Shown one piece after another: positions 24,620-32,876 of a stretch of 44,351 nucleotides of DNA; the stretch's first letter is position 1; every line of letters starts with the position of its first letter. A program made the translations under genes and the position numbers. Where the stretch lies: NCBI GenBank assembly GCA_017560085.1, contig JAFYPA010000081.1, positions 1 to 44,351 on the forward strand. The letters run 5' to 3'. A model generated the notes under the pieces. The model saw only the letters and a list, made by a program, of their open reading frames with translations. It was not told the DNA's origin and ran no database searches. Origin of the DNA: Clostridia bacterium (lineage in GTDB: Bacteria > Bacillota > Clostridia > Oscillospirales > CAG-382).

Positions 24620-24693
24620 TGGCTGGGAAATAGGGATTCGAACCCCAACAAACAGAGTCAGAGTCTGTCGTGCTACCGTTACACAATTTCCCA
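24620..24693 (-). tRNA. tRNA-Gln (anticodon CUG, CCA encoded)
   Basis: A complete cloverleaf on the minus strand: 7-bp acceptor TGGGAAA/TTTCCCA, D arm with AACGGTA loop, anticodon stem ACAGA/TCTGT with loop CTCTGAC (anticodon CTG, reads CAG), a 4-base variable loop, and a T arm with TTCGAAT. The discriminator is G and the 3' CCA is encoded in the DNA. It has its own consensus promoter and terminator and lies 227 bases from the divergent glnN promoter region. Confidence 0.95.
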
Positions 24694-24724
24694 ATTTTCT
24701 TTTGTTCCCCTCGGAACGAAAATG

Positions 24725-24753
24725 ATTATATCACTTTTTATCTCATTTGTCAA
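24725..24753 (-). promoter_or_regulatory. Consensus promoter for tRNA-Gln
   Basis: On the minus strand TTGACA (24748-24753), a 17-base spacer and TATAAT (24725-24730), about 32 bases before the tRNA 5' end. Confidence 0.85.
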
Positions 24754-24789
24754 TAGTTTTTTTCAAAAAAATCGCAAAAATATCATGTT

Positions 24790-24803
24790 TGTTAAAAATA
24801 ACA
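24790..24803. repeat. Inverted repeat between tRNA-Gln and glnN promoters
   Basis: TGTTA-AAAA-TAACA, perfect 5-bp arms. It resembles a GlnR/TnrA half-site arrangement (TGTNA...TNACA), but the spacer is 4 rather than 7 bases, so a binding role is only a suggestion. The rest of 24754-24906 is AT-rich; I see no other structure there. Confidence 0.35.
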
Positions 24804-24906
24804 TTTTTGCCGAGCTTTGGAGAATGTTTTTGTGCAAAAAATAAATGCCGTTGTTTTGCGGTGTCGTACGAACAGCAAATAAATGGCGTCAGTTAACAAT
24901 TAGTAC

Positions 24907-24935
24907 TTGACATAGAAGTAACTTGGGTATATAAT
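24907..24935 (+). promoter_or_regulatory. Consensus sigma-A promoter for glnN
   Basis: TTGACA (24907-24912), a 17-base spacer and TATAAT (24930-24935), an exact consensus. Predicted transcription start is about 36 bases before the chosen ATG. Confidence 0.85.
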
Positions 24936-24977
24936 TATAATGAATTTATTTGTACCAAGATGAAAGGCAGTGGATAT

Positions 24978-27080
24978 ATGATAGAAAAAACAAATTACAT
25001 TCCCTCAATGTTCGGCGAGTATGTTTTCGGCGATGATATAATGAGAGAGAAGCTTCCCAAGGATATTTACAAATCTCTCAAGAAAACAATTGAAGACGGC
25101 AAGGACCTTGATATAACAGTTGCAAACGTAGTTGCCAATGCAATGAAGGACTGGGCTATTGAAAAGGGTGCTACACACTATACCCATTGGTTCCAGCCTA
25201 TGACGGGAATTACCGCGGAAAAGCACGACAGCTTTCTTTCACCTCAGAAAGACGGTACAATAATAATGGAATTCTCCGGTAAGGAGCTTATAAAGGGCGA
25301 GCCCGACGCATCCTCGTTCCCCTCGGGTGGTCTGCGTGCAACCTTTGAAGCAAGAGGCTATACCGCGTGGGACCCCACATCCTATGCATTTATCAAGGAT
25401 GACTCTCTTTGTATTCCTACCGTTTTCTGCTCTTACGGCGGTGAGGTTCTTGACAAAAAGACTCCTCTTCTGCGTTCGATGGAGCTTATCAGTACAGAGG
25501 CAATAAAGCTTCTCGGGCTCTTTGGTATTAACGATGTAAGACGTGTAATAGCAACTGTTGGTGCGGAGCAAGAATATTTCCTTGTTGACAAGGATATGTT
25601 CGAAAAGCGAAAAGACCTTATATTCACAGGAAGAACTCTTTTCGGCGCAATGCCTCCCAAAGGTCAGGAGCTTGGAGACCATTATTTCGGTAGCATTAAG
25701 CCCAGAGTTATGTCGTATATGGAGGACCTTAACCGCGAATGCTGGAAGCTTGGTATTTTCGCCAAGACCGAGCATAACGAAGCCGCTCCCGCACAGCACG
25801 AGCTTGCACCCGTATTCACATCTGCAAATATCGCTACCGACCACAATCAGCTTACAATGGAAATTATGAAGAAGGTTGCCAATAAGCATAATCTCGTTTG
25901 CCTTCTTCACGAAAAGCCCTTTGCAGGCGTAAACGGAAGCGGTAAGCATAATAACTGGGCGCTTGCAACGGGCAAGGGTATGAACCTCTTTGATCCCGGC
26001 AAGGGAAATATAGCTGAAAACAAGCTTTTCCTCACATTCCTCTGTGCGGTAATAAAGGCGGTTGACAAGCATCAGGACCTTCTTCGTATCACAGCAACCA
26101 GCGCAGGTAACGACCAGCGACTCGGTGGACACGAAGCACCTCCCGCGATTGTTTCAATCTTCCTCGGCGACGACCTTTGCACGGTTCTTGAAGCAATCGA
26201 AACAGACGGCGAGGCAATCGAAATCAGAAAGCAGAGAATGGAAACAGGCGTACACGTTCTTCCCGATTTCCAGAAGGATACCGCAGACAGAAACAGAACA
26301 TCTCCTCTTGCATTTACCGGTAATAAGTTTGAATTCCGTATGGTAGGCTCATCCTTCTCGGTTGCTGACCCTAACACGGTGCTCAATACCGCCGTTGCTG
26401 ATGTCCTTTCCGAATTCTACGACAGATTGAGCGGTGCCGAGGATTTCGACACAGAGCTTAAAGCACTTCTCCGTGATGTTCTCAAGGAGCACAAGAGAAT
26501 CATATTCAACGGCAACAACTATACCGAGGAATGGATTCGCGAGGCTGAAAAGAGAGGTCTTTGCAACTATGTGACAACTCCCGATGCGATTCCTCATTTC
26601 ACAGACGAAAAGAACATCGAGCTTTTCACAAAGCATAAGATTTTCACAAAGGAAGAAATTATTTCCAGAAGCGAAATTCTCCTTGATGACTACGCAAATC
26701 ACGTAAATATCGAAGCTCTCACAATGCTGGAAATGGCAAAGCGTCAGATTCTTCCCGCAGTATTTGCTTATACCAAGGAAGTAACGGATACCTGCGTTGC
26801 AAAGGCATCCATAGGTATTGTTGACGTTGCCGCAAAGAGCACAGTCTCCGACCTTACAGAGCTTTCTGCAGAATTTTCAGACAAAATCGATGCACTTGAA
26901 GCGGCACAGTTCAAATTCCGTGAGCTTAAAGCGGCAAGCGATAAGGCAAACTTCTGCAGAGATACAATCCTTCCCCTTATGAAGGAGCTTCGCCGTGTAT
27001 CCGATATAATGGAAACAACGGTAGGCGAGAAGTACTGGCCTTTCCCTACATATGACGACTTGCTTTACGGCGTAAACTGA
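24978..27080 (+). CDS. glnN: Glutamine synthetase type III
   Basis: GlnN, the large type III glutamine synthetase (about 700 residues), making glutamine from glutamate, ammonia and ATP in the cytoplasm. Type III hallmarks include [20 protein letters not shown] near residue 115, then [10 protein letters not shown] (metal-binding Glu residues), [31 protein letters not shown] and [13 protein letters not shown]. The C-terminal region is the type III helical extension. An in-frame ATG at 24960 exists; ATG 24978, with GAAAGG about 10 bases upstream, is preferred. A perfect promoter precedes it, and a malic enzyme gene follows after 20 bases, probably on the same transcript. Confidence 0.95.
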   Translation: MIEKTNYIPSMFGEYVFGDDIMREKLPKDIYKSLKKTIEDGKDLDITVANVVANAMKDWAIEKGATHYTHWFQPMTGITAEKHDSFLSPQKDGTIIMEFSGKELIKGEPDASSFPSGGLRATFEARGYTAWDPTSYAFIKDDSLCIPTVFCSYGGEVLDKKTPLLRSMELISTEAIKLLGLFGINDVRRVIATVGAEQEYFLVDKDMFEKRKDLIFTGRTLFGAMPPKGQELGDHYFGSIKPRVMSYMEDLNRECWKLGIFAKTEHNEAAPAQHELAPVFTSANIATDHNQLTMEIMKKVANKHNLVCLLHEKPFAGVNGSGKHNNWALATGKGMNLFDPGKGNIAENKLFLTFLCAVIKAVDKHQDLLRITATSAGNDQRLGGHEAPPAIVSIFLGDDLCTVLEAIETDGEAIEIRKQRMETGVHVLPDFQKDTADRNRTSPLAFTGNKFEFRMVGSSFSVADPNTVLNTAVADVLSEFYDRLSGAEDFDTELKALLRDVLKEHKRIIFNGNNYTEEWIREAEKRGLCNYVTTPDAIPHFTDEKNIELFTKHKIFTKEEIISRSEILLDDYANHVNIEALTMLEMAKRQILPAVFAYTKEVTDTCVAKASIGIVDVAAKSTVSDLTELSAEFSDKIDALEAAQFKFRELKAASDKANFCRDTILPLMKELRRVSDIMETTVGEKYWPFPTYDDLLYGVN

Positions 27081-27100
27081 TAAAACAGGAGAATACAGCA

Positions 27101-28273
27101 ATGAATATAAAAGAAGAATCACTCAAAAAGCACTACGAATGGAACGGTAAAATCGAGGTTGTGTCAAGAACAAAGGTTGAAAACTCCACAGACCTTTCTC
27201 TTGCATATACACCCGGTGTTGCCGAGCCCTGTATGGTTATTCACGAGGATGTAAACAAATCCTACGAGCTTACAAGAAGAAACAACCTCGTTGCCGTAAT
27301 TACGGACGGCTCTGCGGTGCTCGGTCTCGGAGATATAGGTCCTGAGGCAGGTATGCCCGTTATGGAGGGCAAATGCGTTCTTTTCAAGGAGTTTGGCGGC
27401 GTAGATGCTTTCCCTCTCTGCATAAAGACAAAGGATGTTGACGAGCTCGTAAAGACCATATACAACATCTCAGGCTCGTTCGGCGGTATAAACCTCGAAG
27501 ATATTGCCGCTCCCAGATGCTTTGAGGTTGAAAGAAGACTCAAGGAAATATGCGACATTCCCGTTTTCCACGATGACCAGCACGGAACTGCAATCGTTGT
27601 TGCTTCTGCACTTCTCAATGCACTTAAGGTTGTCAAGAAGGATATAGGCGAAATTAGATGTGTAATCAACGGAGCAGGCTCCGCAGGTACTGCAATCGGA
27701 AATCACCTTATGAACCTCGGCGTAAAGAACCTTATTATGGTTGACAGATTCGGCATTATCTGCGAGGGAGACGAAACACTTTCCGAAGCACACAAGGAGC
27801 TTTCACTTCGTACAAACAGAGAAAAGCTTAAGGGTAATCTTGCCGACGCAATGAAGGGTGCAGATGTGTTCATCGGTGTTTCCGCTCCCGGTATTGTAAG
27901 CGAGGAAATGGTAGCTTCAATGGCAAAGGGCGCAATTGTGTTCCCGATGGCAAACCCCGTTCCCGAAATAATGCCCGACCTTGCACTCAAGGCAGGTGCC
28001 GCTGTTGTCGGAACAGGCAGAAGCGACTTTATAAATCAGATAAACAATGTACTTGCTTTCCCCGGTATTTTCAGAGGTGCGCTTGATGTGAGAGCCTCCG
28101 ATATCAACGAGGAAATGAAAATGGCGGCTTCCTTCGCTATTGCATCACTTGTTTCCGATGATGAGCTTTCCGCGGAGTACATAATTCCCAAGGCATTTGA
28201 CCCGAGAGTAGGGGAAACTGTAGCAAAGGCTGTTGCAGATGCCGCAAGAAAGAGCGGAGTAGCAAGAATTTGA
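27101..28273 (+). CDS. NAD(P)-dependent malic enzyme
   Basis: A 390-residue short-form malic enzyme that oxidatively decarboxylates malate to pyruvate and CO2. Conserved segments include SLAYTPGVAEPC with the catalytic-type Tyr, VAVITDGSAVLGLGDIGPEAG, then MEGKCVLFKEFGGVDAFP with the catalytic Lys region, FHDDQHGTAIV (metal-binding Asp) and the Rossmann segment INGAGSAGTAIGNHL. It lacks the phosphotransacetylase-like C-terminal domain of long MaeB proteins. CAGGAG sets the start. It follows glnN by 20 bases and is probably co-transcribed; I see no strong terminator after it. Confidence 0.92.
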   Translation: MNIKEESLKKHYEWNGKIEVVSRTKVENSTDLSLAYTPGVAEPCMVIHEDVNKSYELTRRNNLVAVITDGSAVLGLGDIGPEAGMPVMEGKCVLFKEFGGVDAFPLCIKTKDVDELVKTIYNISGSFGGINLEDIAAPRCFEVERRLKEICDIPVFHDDQHGTAIVVASALLNALKVVKKDIGEIRCVINGAGSAGTAIGNHLMNLGVKNLIMVDRFGIICEGDETLSEAHKELSLRTNREKLKGNLADAMKGADVFIGVSAPGIVSEEMVASMAKGAIVFPMANPVPEIMPDLALKAGAAVVGTGRSDFINQINNVLAFPGIFRGALDVRASDINEEMKMAASFAIASLVSDDELSAEYIIPKAFDPRVGETVAKAVADAARKSGVARI

Positions 28274-28292
28274 AAAAATTCCCTTTAAGCTC

Positions 28293-28321
28293 TTGCATTT
28301 TTTAATAATATGATGTATAAT
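28293..28321 (+). promoter_or_regulatory. Sigma-A promoter for TIM-barrel isomerase gene
   Basis: TTGCAT (28293-28298), a 17-base spacer and TATAAT (28316-28321), about 58 bases before the ATG. Confidence 0.7.
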
Positions 28322-28378
28322 AATACAAAATAAATTTGAGCGAAAAGCTCATGCCGAAAGGCAGAACGGAGGATAATT

Positions 28379-29161
28379 ATGAAGCAGATCGGTCTTCAGA
28401 TTTTCACAGTAAGAGATTATTTCAAGTTCCCCGAAATGGCAAAGGCTACATTCAGACAGATGGCTGAAATCGGCTACACTCAGGGACAGACAGCAGGCTT
28501 CTATTGCCTTACACCCGAAGAATTTGCAGCAGCTGCAAAGGATGCAGGAATCGAAATCGTTGGTACACACTATGACTGGAACGCAATTCTCAACGATACA
28601 GAAAAGACAATGAAGATTCACGAAATTCTCGGCACAACAAACATCGGTATCGGCGGTATGCCCGGCTTTGCAAGAGAAACAAAGGAAGGCCTCCTTCAGT
28701 TCATCGAGCAGGCTAACGAAGTAGCGGCTAAGATTAACAAGTTTGGCTTCAAGTTCACATACCACAACCACAGCTTCGAATTCAAGAAGTTCGACGGCAA
28801 GACAATGTTCGACTACCTCGTTGAAGGCCTCGACCCTAAGACATGCTCCTTCGTACTTGATACATACTGGGTACAGCACGGCGGTGCGGACGTTAGAGCT
28901 ACAATTGAAAGACTCGCAGGCAGAATTGATATTCTTCACCTTAAGGATATGGGCGCTTGCGGTGGCGAAAAGGGCAATGTTCCTTACATCACATCCATCG
29001 GCGACGGTAACATCAACTTCAAGGATATCGTTCCGCTCGCAGAAAAGACAGGCGTTAAGAGCTTCGTAGTAGAGCAGGACGGCAACTGGGTTGACAACGA
29101 TCCCTTCAAGGCTATCAAGAACAGCTACGATTACCTCAAGACATCAGGCATTCTCGAATAA
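28379..29161 (+). CDS. Sugar phosphate isomerase/epimerase family protein (IolE/xylose isomerase-like TIM barrel)
   Basis: A 260-residue TIM-barrel protein of the AP-endonuclease-2/sugar isomerase group. Probable metal-binding residues lie in TYHNHSFEF (about 125-133), FVLDTYWVQHGGADV (about 159-173), DILHLKDMG and FVVEQDG near the C-terminus. Members isomerise or epimerise sugars or inositol derivatives; the substrate here is unknown. CGGAGG sets the start. It has its own promoter and a following terminator, so it forms a single-gene unit. Its codon choice resembles the strongly biased vor genes, which suggests high expression. Confidence 0.82.
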   Translation: MKQIGLQIFTVRDYFKFPEMAKATFRQMAEIGYTQGQTAGFYCLTPEEFAAAAKDAGIEIVGTHYDWNAILNDTEKTMKIHEILGTTNIGIGGMPGFARETKEGLLQFIEQANEVAAKINKFGFKFTYHNHSFEFKKFDGKTMFDYLVEGLDPKTCSFVLDTYWVQHGGADVRATIERLAGRIDILHLKDMGACGGEKGNVPYITSIGDGNINFKDIVPLAEKTGVKSFVVEQDGNWVDNDPFKAIKNSYDYLKTSGILE

Positions 29162-29180
29162 TCTGAATATGTAAAGTATA

Positions 29181-29216
29181 AAGGAAAGCGGATGTAACAG
29201 TCTGCTTTCTTTTAAA
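29181..29216 (+). terminator. Intrinsic terminator between isomerase gene and argF
   Basis: A 12-bp stem (29181-29192 with 29201-29212, two G-U pairs) and 8-base loop; the T run is part of the 3' arm. It ends about 17 bases before the argF ATG. Confidence 0.7.
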
Positions 29217-29232
29217 TAGAAAGGACAAAATC

Positions 29233-30216
29233 ATGAATCTTAAAGGACGCAATTTTTTAAAGCTTCTTGATTACACATCCGAAGAAATCCTCGGACTTAT
29301 AGATTTTGCAGCAGAGCTTAAGGCAAAGAAAAAGCAGGGAATTCCCCACAGACTTTGCGAAGGCAAGAATATAGCTCTCATTTTCGAAAAGACAAGCACA
29401 AGAACAAGATGTGCCTTTGAGGTAGCGGCTTACGACCTCGGTATGGGCTGTACTTATCTTGATCCCACAGGCTCACAGATAGGCAAGAAGGAAAGCATCG
29501 CCGATACCGCAAGAGTACTCGGAAGAATGTACGACGGTATCGAATACAGAGGCTTCGGTCAGGAAATCGTTGAAGAGCTTGCAAAGCACGCAGGCGTTCC
29601 CGTATGGAACGGTCTTACAAACGAATTCCATCCTACACAGATTCTTGCGGATATGCTTACAATCAAGGAGCATTTCGGCTATCTTAAGGGAATAAACTTT
29701 GTTTATATGGGCGATGCAAGATACAATATGGGTAATTCTCTTATGGTCGGCTGCGCAAAGCTCGGTCTTAACTTCACAGCTTGCGCTCCCAAGAAGTATT
29801 TCCCCGATAAGGCTCTTGTTGATGAATGCCTTGCAATCGCAAAGGAAACAGGTGCAACACTCAGATTCATCGAGGACCCCATGGAAGCAACAAAGAACGC
29901 AAATGTCATCTATACGGATGTCTGGGTATCAATGGGTGAGCCCGCTGAGGTATGGAAGGAAAGAATCCAAGAGCTTTCTCCCTATCAGGTAAACACAAAG
30001 CTTATGAATAATGCCGCAGACAACGCAGTATTTATGCACTGCCTCCCCGCATTCCACGATATGAAAACAGTTATCGGCAAGGAAATGGGCGAAAAGTTCG
30101 GCGTTAGCGAAATGGAAGTTACAGACGAAGTATTCGAATCCGAAAAGTCCATTGTTTTTGACGAAGCTGAAAACAGAATGCACACAATCAAGGCTGTAAT
30201 GGCAGCAACTCTCTGA
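29233..30216 (+). CDS. argF: Ornithine carbamoyltransferase
   Basis: ArgF/ArcB, which makes citrulline from ornithine and carbamoyl phosphate (327 residues). The carbamoyl-phosphate motif STRTR is at residues 55-59, followed by [20 protein letters not shown], then [14 protein letters not shown], the ornithine-loop-type DVWVSMGEP and the catalytic H269-C270-L271-P272. Biosynthetic and catabolic forms cannot be told apart by sequence here, and no other arginine gene is near. The start follows GAAAGGA just after the terminator; the promoter is not obvious, so some expression may come from read-through. Its stop codon directly abuts the stop of the convergent YlmC gene. Confidence 0.94.
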   Translation: MNLKGRNFLKLLDYTSEEILGLIDFAAELKAKKKQGIPHRLCEGKNIALIFEKTSTRTRCAFEVAAYDLGMGCTYLDPTGSQIGKKESIADTARVLGRMYDGIEYRGFGQEIVEELAKHAGVPVWNGLTNEFHPTQILADMLTIKEHFGYLKGINFVYMGDARYNMGNSLMVGCAKLGLNFTACAPKKYFPDKALVDECLAIAKETGATLRFIEDPMEATKNANVIYTDVWVSMGEPAEVWKERIQELSPYQVNTKLMNNAADNAVFMHCLPAFHDMKTVIGKEMGEKFGVSEMEVTDEVFESEKSIVFDEAENRMHTIKAVMAATL

Positions 30217-30504
30217 TTATCTGAATCTGAATTTTTTTTGCGGCTTGTCACAGCAGGAAACTGTAACAGAGGGTGCGCAGTAATTTACTATAATTACATC
30301 TACTCCGATTTTTTCAATCTTGTCCCACGGGATTCTGATTGAATTACTGCTTTTTGAAAGCATACCCCGTTTGCTGTCAATAATAAGCGCGGTAACTCTG
30401 CATTCCTCGGTTGCGATTTCAATATCAGTTATGCTTCCGAGTACAGCTCCGTCACTGCAGCTTACAACCTGCTTTTCACACAGCGCTGAAAAAAGTGTTA
30501 TCAT
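30217..30504 (-). CDS. YlmC/YmxH family PRC-barrel sporulation protein
   Basis: A 95-residue PRC-barrel protein of the YlmC/YmxH family, common in spore-forming Firmicutes. It shows GAVLGSITDIEI and a RVTALIIDSKRG segment, then IPWDKIEKIGVDVIIV, in the family's usual order. The biochemical role is not known. GGGAGG before the ATG sets the start. It is divergent from the NagB-like gene with 51 bases between the starts, and meets argF tail-to-tail with no gap. The tail contains a run of basic and Phe residues (KKFRFR). Confidence 0.82.
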   Translation of the reverse strand: MITLFSALCEKQVVSCSDGAVLGSITDIEIATEECRVTALIIDSKRGMLSKSSNSIRIPWDKIEKIGVDVIIVNYCAPSVTVSCCDKPQKKFRFR

Positions 30505-30555
30505 GGCAATACCTCCCGAATTTTTATTAAAGTATATTTACCGAGGAATTATAAT

Positions 30556-31254
30556 ATGAGAATTAAAGTCTATGAAACAGAAAAAACTCTGTACGGTGCG
30601 GCGGCTGAAACCTGCGCTCAGAGCGTAAGAAGACATTTTGAGGATAACGAAAATACACCCTTTCGTCTTTGCCTCGGTGCCGATAAGGTGAATGTCGAAA
30701 TGATGCGAGAGCTTGTTACCGAGGATGTAAATTGGAAAAATCTTCACGTTTATTTTTCCTGGGAATTTCTCGGCGAGCAGGGAACAAGTCAGATAAGCAG
30801 AAGAAAGAGAATAACCTATAACTTTACAGATAAGCTATCCTCCTTCGAGCCTTCCAATCTTCACTTTTCCGATACGGAGATTCTGACAGCGGATTCCGCA
30901 TCAAAGCTCTCACAGAGCACAAAGGACAGATTCGACCTTATTTTCGTTGAGCTTCTTCCCAACGGCGGAATATGTATGAATGTGCCTCCCTGCAACTTTG
31001 ATTCCCGTGCGGCATATATAAACACAAAGGACTTCCTTGATTCCGATTGTATTACGGTTTCGGCGTATAAGATTCTCTCATCCAGGAGAATTGTTGCAAT
31101 AGCCTCCGGCGAGCATATGGCTAAAACCGTAGGTGCTATGTTTGCCAACGAATTATCCGCAATGACACCCTCCACAATCCTTAAGGAGCATCCGGATTTT
31201 ATTCTTCTGCTTGATAAAGCGGCGGCACAGTACGTTCCTCAATGTTATCTTTAA
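30556..31254 (+). CDS. NagB-fold protein with altered active site
   Basis: A 232-residue protein with the glucosamine-6-phosphate isomerase/6-phosphogluconolactonase fold. The C-terminal half matches NagB well (TVSAYKILSSRRIVAIASGEHMAKTV is too long to quote fully but the SAYKILSS and ILKEHPDFILLLD stretches are clear). At the NagB active-site loop it reads NGGICMNVP (136-144): E. coli D141, H143 and E148 correspond to N136, G138 and V143. The N-terminal GSTP phosphate loop is also replaced (LCLGADKVN). Classical deaminase activity is therefore unlikely; a sugar-phosphate-binding or regulatory role is possible. GAGG precedes the ATG. Confidence 0.7.
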   Translation: MRIKVYETEKTLYGAAAETCAQSVRRHFEDNENTPFRLCLGADKVNVEMMRELVTEDVNWKNLHVYFSWEFLGEQGTSQISRRKRITYNFTDKLSSFEPSNLHFSDTEILTADSASKLSQSTKDRFDLIFVELLPNGGICMNVPPCNFDSRAAYINTKDFLDSDCITVSAYKILSSRRIVAIASGEHMAKTVGAMFANELSAMTPSTILKEHPDFILLLDKAAAQYVPQCYL

Positions 31255-31269
31255 TATGGTAAAAATATT

Positions 31270-31307
31270 CCCCCGTATGCATATACTGTATACGGGGGTG
31301 TTTTTTT
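31270..31307 (+). terminator. Terminator overlapping the yunB ribosome binding site
   Basis: A 12-bp stem (31270-31281 with 31287-31298, one G-U pair), loop of 5 bases, then TG and seven T. The 3' arm ends in GGGGG, which with the next TG forms the only Shine-Dalgarno-like sequence for yunB. Confidence 0.85.
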
Positions 31308-32001
31308 GAAGCACAATAAGTTGTTCAGAGTCTCGCTTGCACTTATTATTATATTTGCAATAGTATCAATAGCCTTTATTATAATTTTCGACAGAAGCTT
31401 TTCCTACCAGCTCGAGCAATATTCAAAAAGGGAAGTGGTCAATACAATAAACCGCGAGGTAAACGGCATAATTCTTGAAGAACTGACAAGCTCGGATTTG
31501 TCTTACAATAAAATAGTAACCGTCGAAAGGGACTCCATAGGCAAAGCATCATATGTCAAAGCGGATATGCTTGTCGTCAACAAGCTTAAAAATATTCTTG
31601 ATATGAGAATAGCCGACATCTGTGAATGCAGAAACGCATTTGAAGCAAGTATCCCCGTAGGAAATCTTGTGGGTGGCGGACTTATGTACGGCAAGGGCTT
31701 TGATGTTGTTGTAAAATTCAAGCCCATAGGAGAGGCAAGCACCAAAATGACAGGGAAGCTTGTTGATTCGGGAATCAATCAGACAATATACCGAATTTCC
31801 TTTGAAACAAAAATAAACGCCGCCGTTGTATTTCCGTTCAGATATATAGAAGTTCCAATCAGAATAGAAACAGTTGTATCTGAAACTGTTATAATAGGGG
31901 AGGTACCCGAGTCATTCACATACTTCAATATGGAGGGCGAAATGACAGGGGACGAGCTTATGGGCTATGTCCAGGATTTCAAGGCAGATAAATCCGAGTG
32001 A
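31306..32001 (+). CDS. yunB: Sporulation protein YunB
   Basis: A 231-residue YunB family protein, needed for normal sporulation in Bacillus. It has one N-terminal membrane helix (about residues 8-28) and then the family core: IPVGNLVGGGLMYGKG, then SGINQTIYRISFE, then FPFRYIEVPIRIETVVSETVIIGEVPESF. Spore-formers are the main carriers. No ATG precedes the membrane helix. TTG at 31306 with GGGGGTG just upstream is the best start, although it lies inside the T run of a terminator. It ends 3 bases before the stop of the convergent AraC gene. Confidence 0.85.
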   Translation: MKHNKLFRVSLALIIIFAIVSIAFIIIFDRSFSYQLEQYSKREVVNTINREVNGIILEELTSSDLSYNKIVTVERDSIGKASYVKADMLVVNKLKNILDMRIADICECRNAFEASIPVGNLVGGGLMYGKGFDVVVKFKPIGEASTKMTGKLVDSGINQTIYRISFETKINAAVVFPFRYIEVPIRIETVVSETVIIGEVPESFTYFNMEGEMTGDELMGYVQDFKADKSE

Positions 32002-32004
32002 ATA

Positions 32005-32790
32005 TTATAATGCTCCGCTTCGGTGTGTTTTTCTGAACTCGCTCGGAGATGTTCCCATAGTTTTGCGGAACATTTTCGAAAAATTAAAGCTGTCCGAATA
32101 TCCGACAATGGTAGCGGTGTCCGCAACGGAATATCCGTCACGAAGCAGCTCTGTTGCCCTTTTCATTCGTACCTCAATGAGATATTCAATTACAGTCTTT
32201 CCGTAGCGCTGCTTGAAAATTCTCGACATATATCTTTTGTCTATGTTCAGATTTTTTGCAATTTCCGCAACCGAAATGTCCTGCATATATTTCAGCTTGA
32301 TGATTTTCTTGACCTCCGAAGGATAATCGTGCTTATCCTTAGCCTCGCCCATGTCGGAATATTTTCCGTGGAGAGTGTATAGTAACGAAGCAACGGAATA
32401 TTTGTTGCAGGTGTTTCCGGTAATTTCTGCGTGAAGATTTTCGAATATATCCCTCTCAACACTGAAAACGAATTTGTCAAGACATCTGAGCTTTGATTCG
32501 TAAATCCCGTCGTATGCAATCCACATATATTCCCAGGGGTCAGACTCATCGGCTGTGTATTTAGCAATATCTCCCGCAAATATTATAAATATCTGCCCTT
32601 CTGAAACAGCTTCAACTGTGCCGTTTTGCTCTACCGTGCCTTTTCCCTTTAAAACATAGTGAATTATTGTGTACGGACAAATTCTCGGTCCGTAGCTGTG
32701 AAGCGATTGACATTTTTGCATCCCCACAAAAAGAGGGTTGATATCGGTAAAAGTCCCTTCGTTGAAATAATAATCAGTCTGACTGTACAT
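32005..32790 (-). CDS. AraC-family transcriptional regulator
   Basis: A 261-residue AraC-type regulator. The N-terminal cupin-like sensory domain (about 10-130) contains HYVLKGKGTVEQNG and AVSEGQIFIIFAGD. The C-terminal double helix-turn-helix (about 158-258) shows DISVAEIAKNLNIDKRYMSR, then SVADTATIVGYSDSFNFSK and the closing PSEFRKTH. It probably senses a sugar or glycoside and activates the divergent GH4 gene. AGGAGG precedes the ATG. Its promoter overlaps a 21-bp-spaced direct repeat (32813-32839), as expected for autoregulated AraC genes. Confidence 0.9.
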   Translation of the reverse strand: MYSQTDYYFNEGTFTDINPLFVGMQKCQSLHSYGPRICPYTIIHYVLKGKGTVEQNGTVEAVSEGQIFIIFAGDIAKYTADESDPWEYMWIAYDGIYESKLRCLDKFVFSVERDIFENLHAEITGNTCNKYSVASLLYTLHGKYSDMGEAKDKHDYPSEVKKIIKLKYMQDISVAEIAKNLNIDKRYMSRIFKQRYGKTVIEYLIEVRMKRATELLRDGYSVADTATIVGYSDSFNFSKMFRKTMGTSPSEFRKTHRSGAL

Positions 32791-32812
32791 AGTGTACCTC
32801 CTGTATCAATTA

Positions 32813-32839
32813 GTTACATTATAACATATTCTGGTTACA
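32813..32839 (+). promoter_or_regulatory. Candidate AraC operator: GTTACA direct repeat, 21-bp period
   Basis: GTTACA at 32813-32818 and 32834-32839, exactly 21 bases apart on the same strand (two helical turns). Relative to the predicted GH4 start near 32883 they centre at about -67 and -46, close to the araI1-I2 geometry. The first copy touches the -10 of the divergent AraC promoter. Confidence 0.55.
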
Positions 32840-32847
32840 AAAAACAA
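32818..32847 (-). promoter_or_regulatory. Probable promoter for AraC gene
   Basis: On the minus strand TTGTTT (32842-32847), an 18-base spacer and TATAAT (32818-32823). Confidence 0.55.
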
Positions 32848-32870
32848 TGTATTTGTTGAAAACAATATGA

Positions 32871-32876
32871 TATAAT
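32871..32876 (+). promoter_or_regulatory. -10 element of GH4 promoter, poor -35
   Basis: TATAAT preceded by GA, with no recognisable -35 at 17 bases (TGTATT). A good -10 without a -35 fits a promoter that needs an activator such as the adjacent AraC protein. Confidence 0.5.

Noticed and set aside
24790..24803. A GlnR/TnrA operator before glnN
   Set aside because: Arms fit TGTNA/TNACA, but the spacer is 4 rather than 7 bases and the site is about 105 bases before the -35. Kept only as an inverted repeat.
24960..24977. Earlier ATG start for glnN at 24960
   Set aside because: It has no suitably spaced ribosome binding site and lies only about 18 bases from the predicted transcription start; ATG 24978 has GAAAGG upstream and gives the usual GlnN N-terminus.
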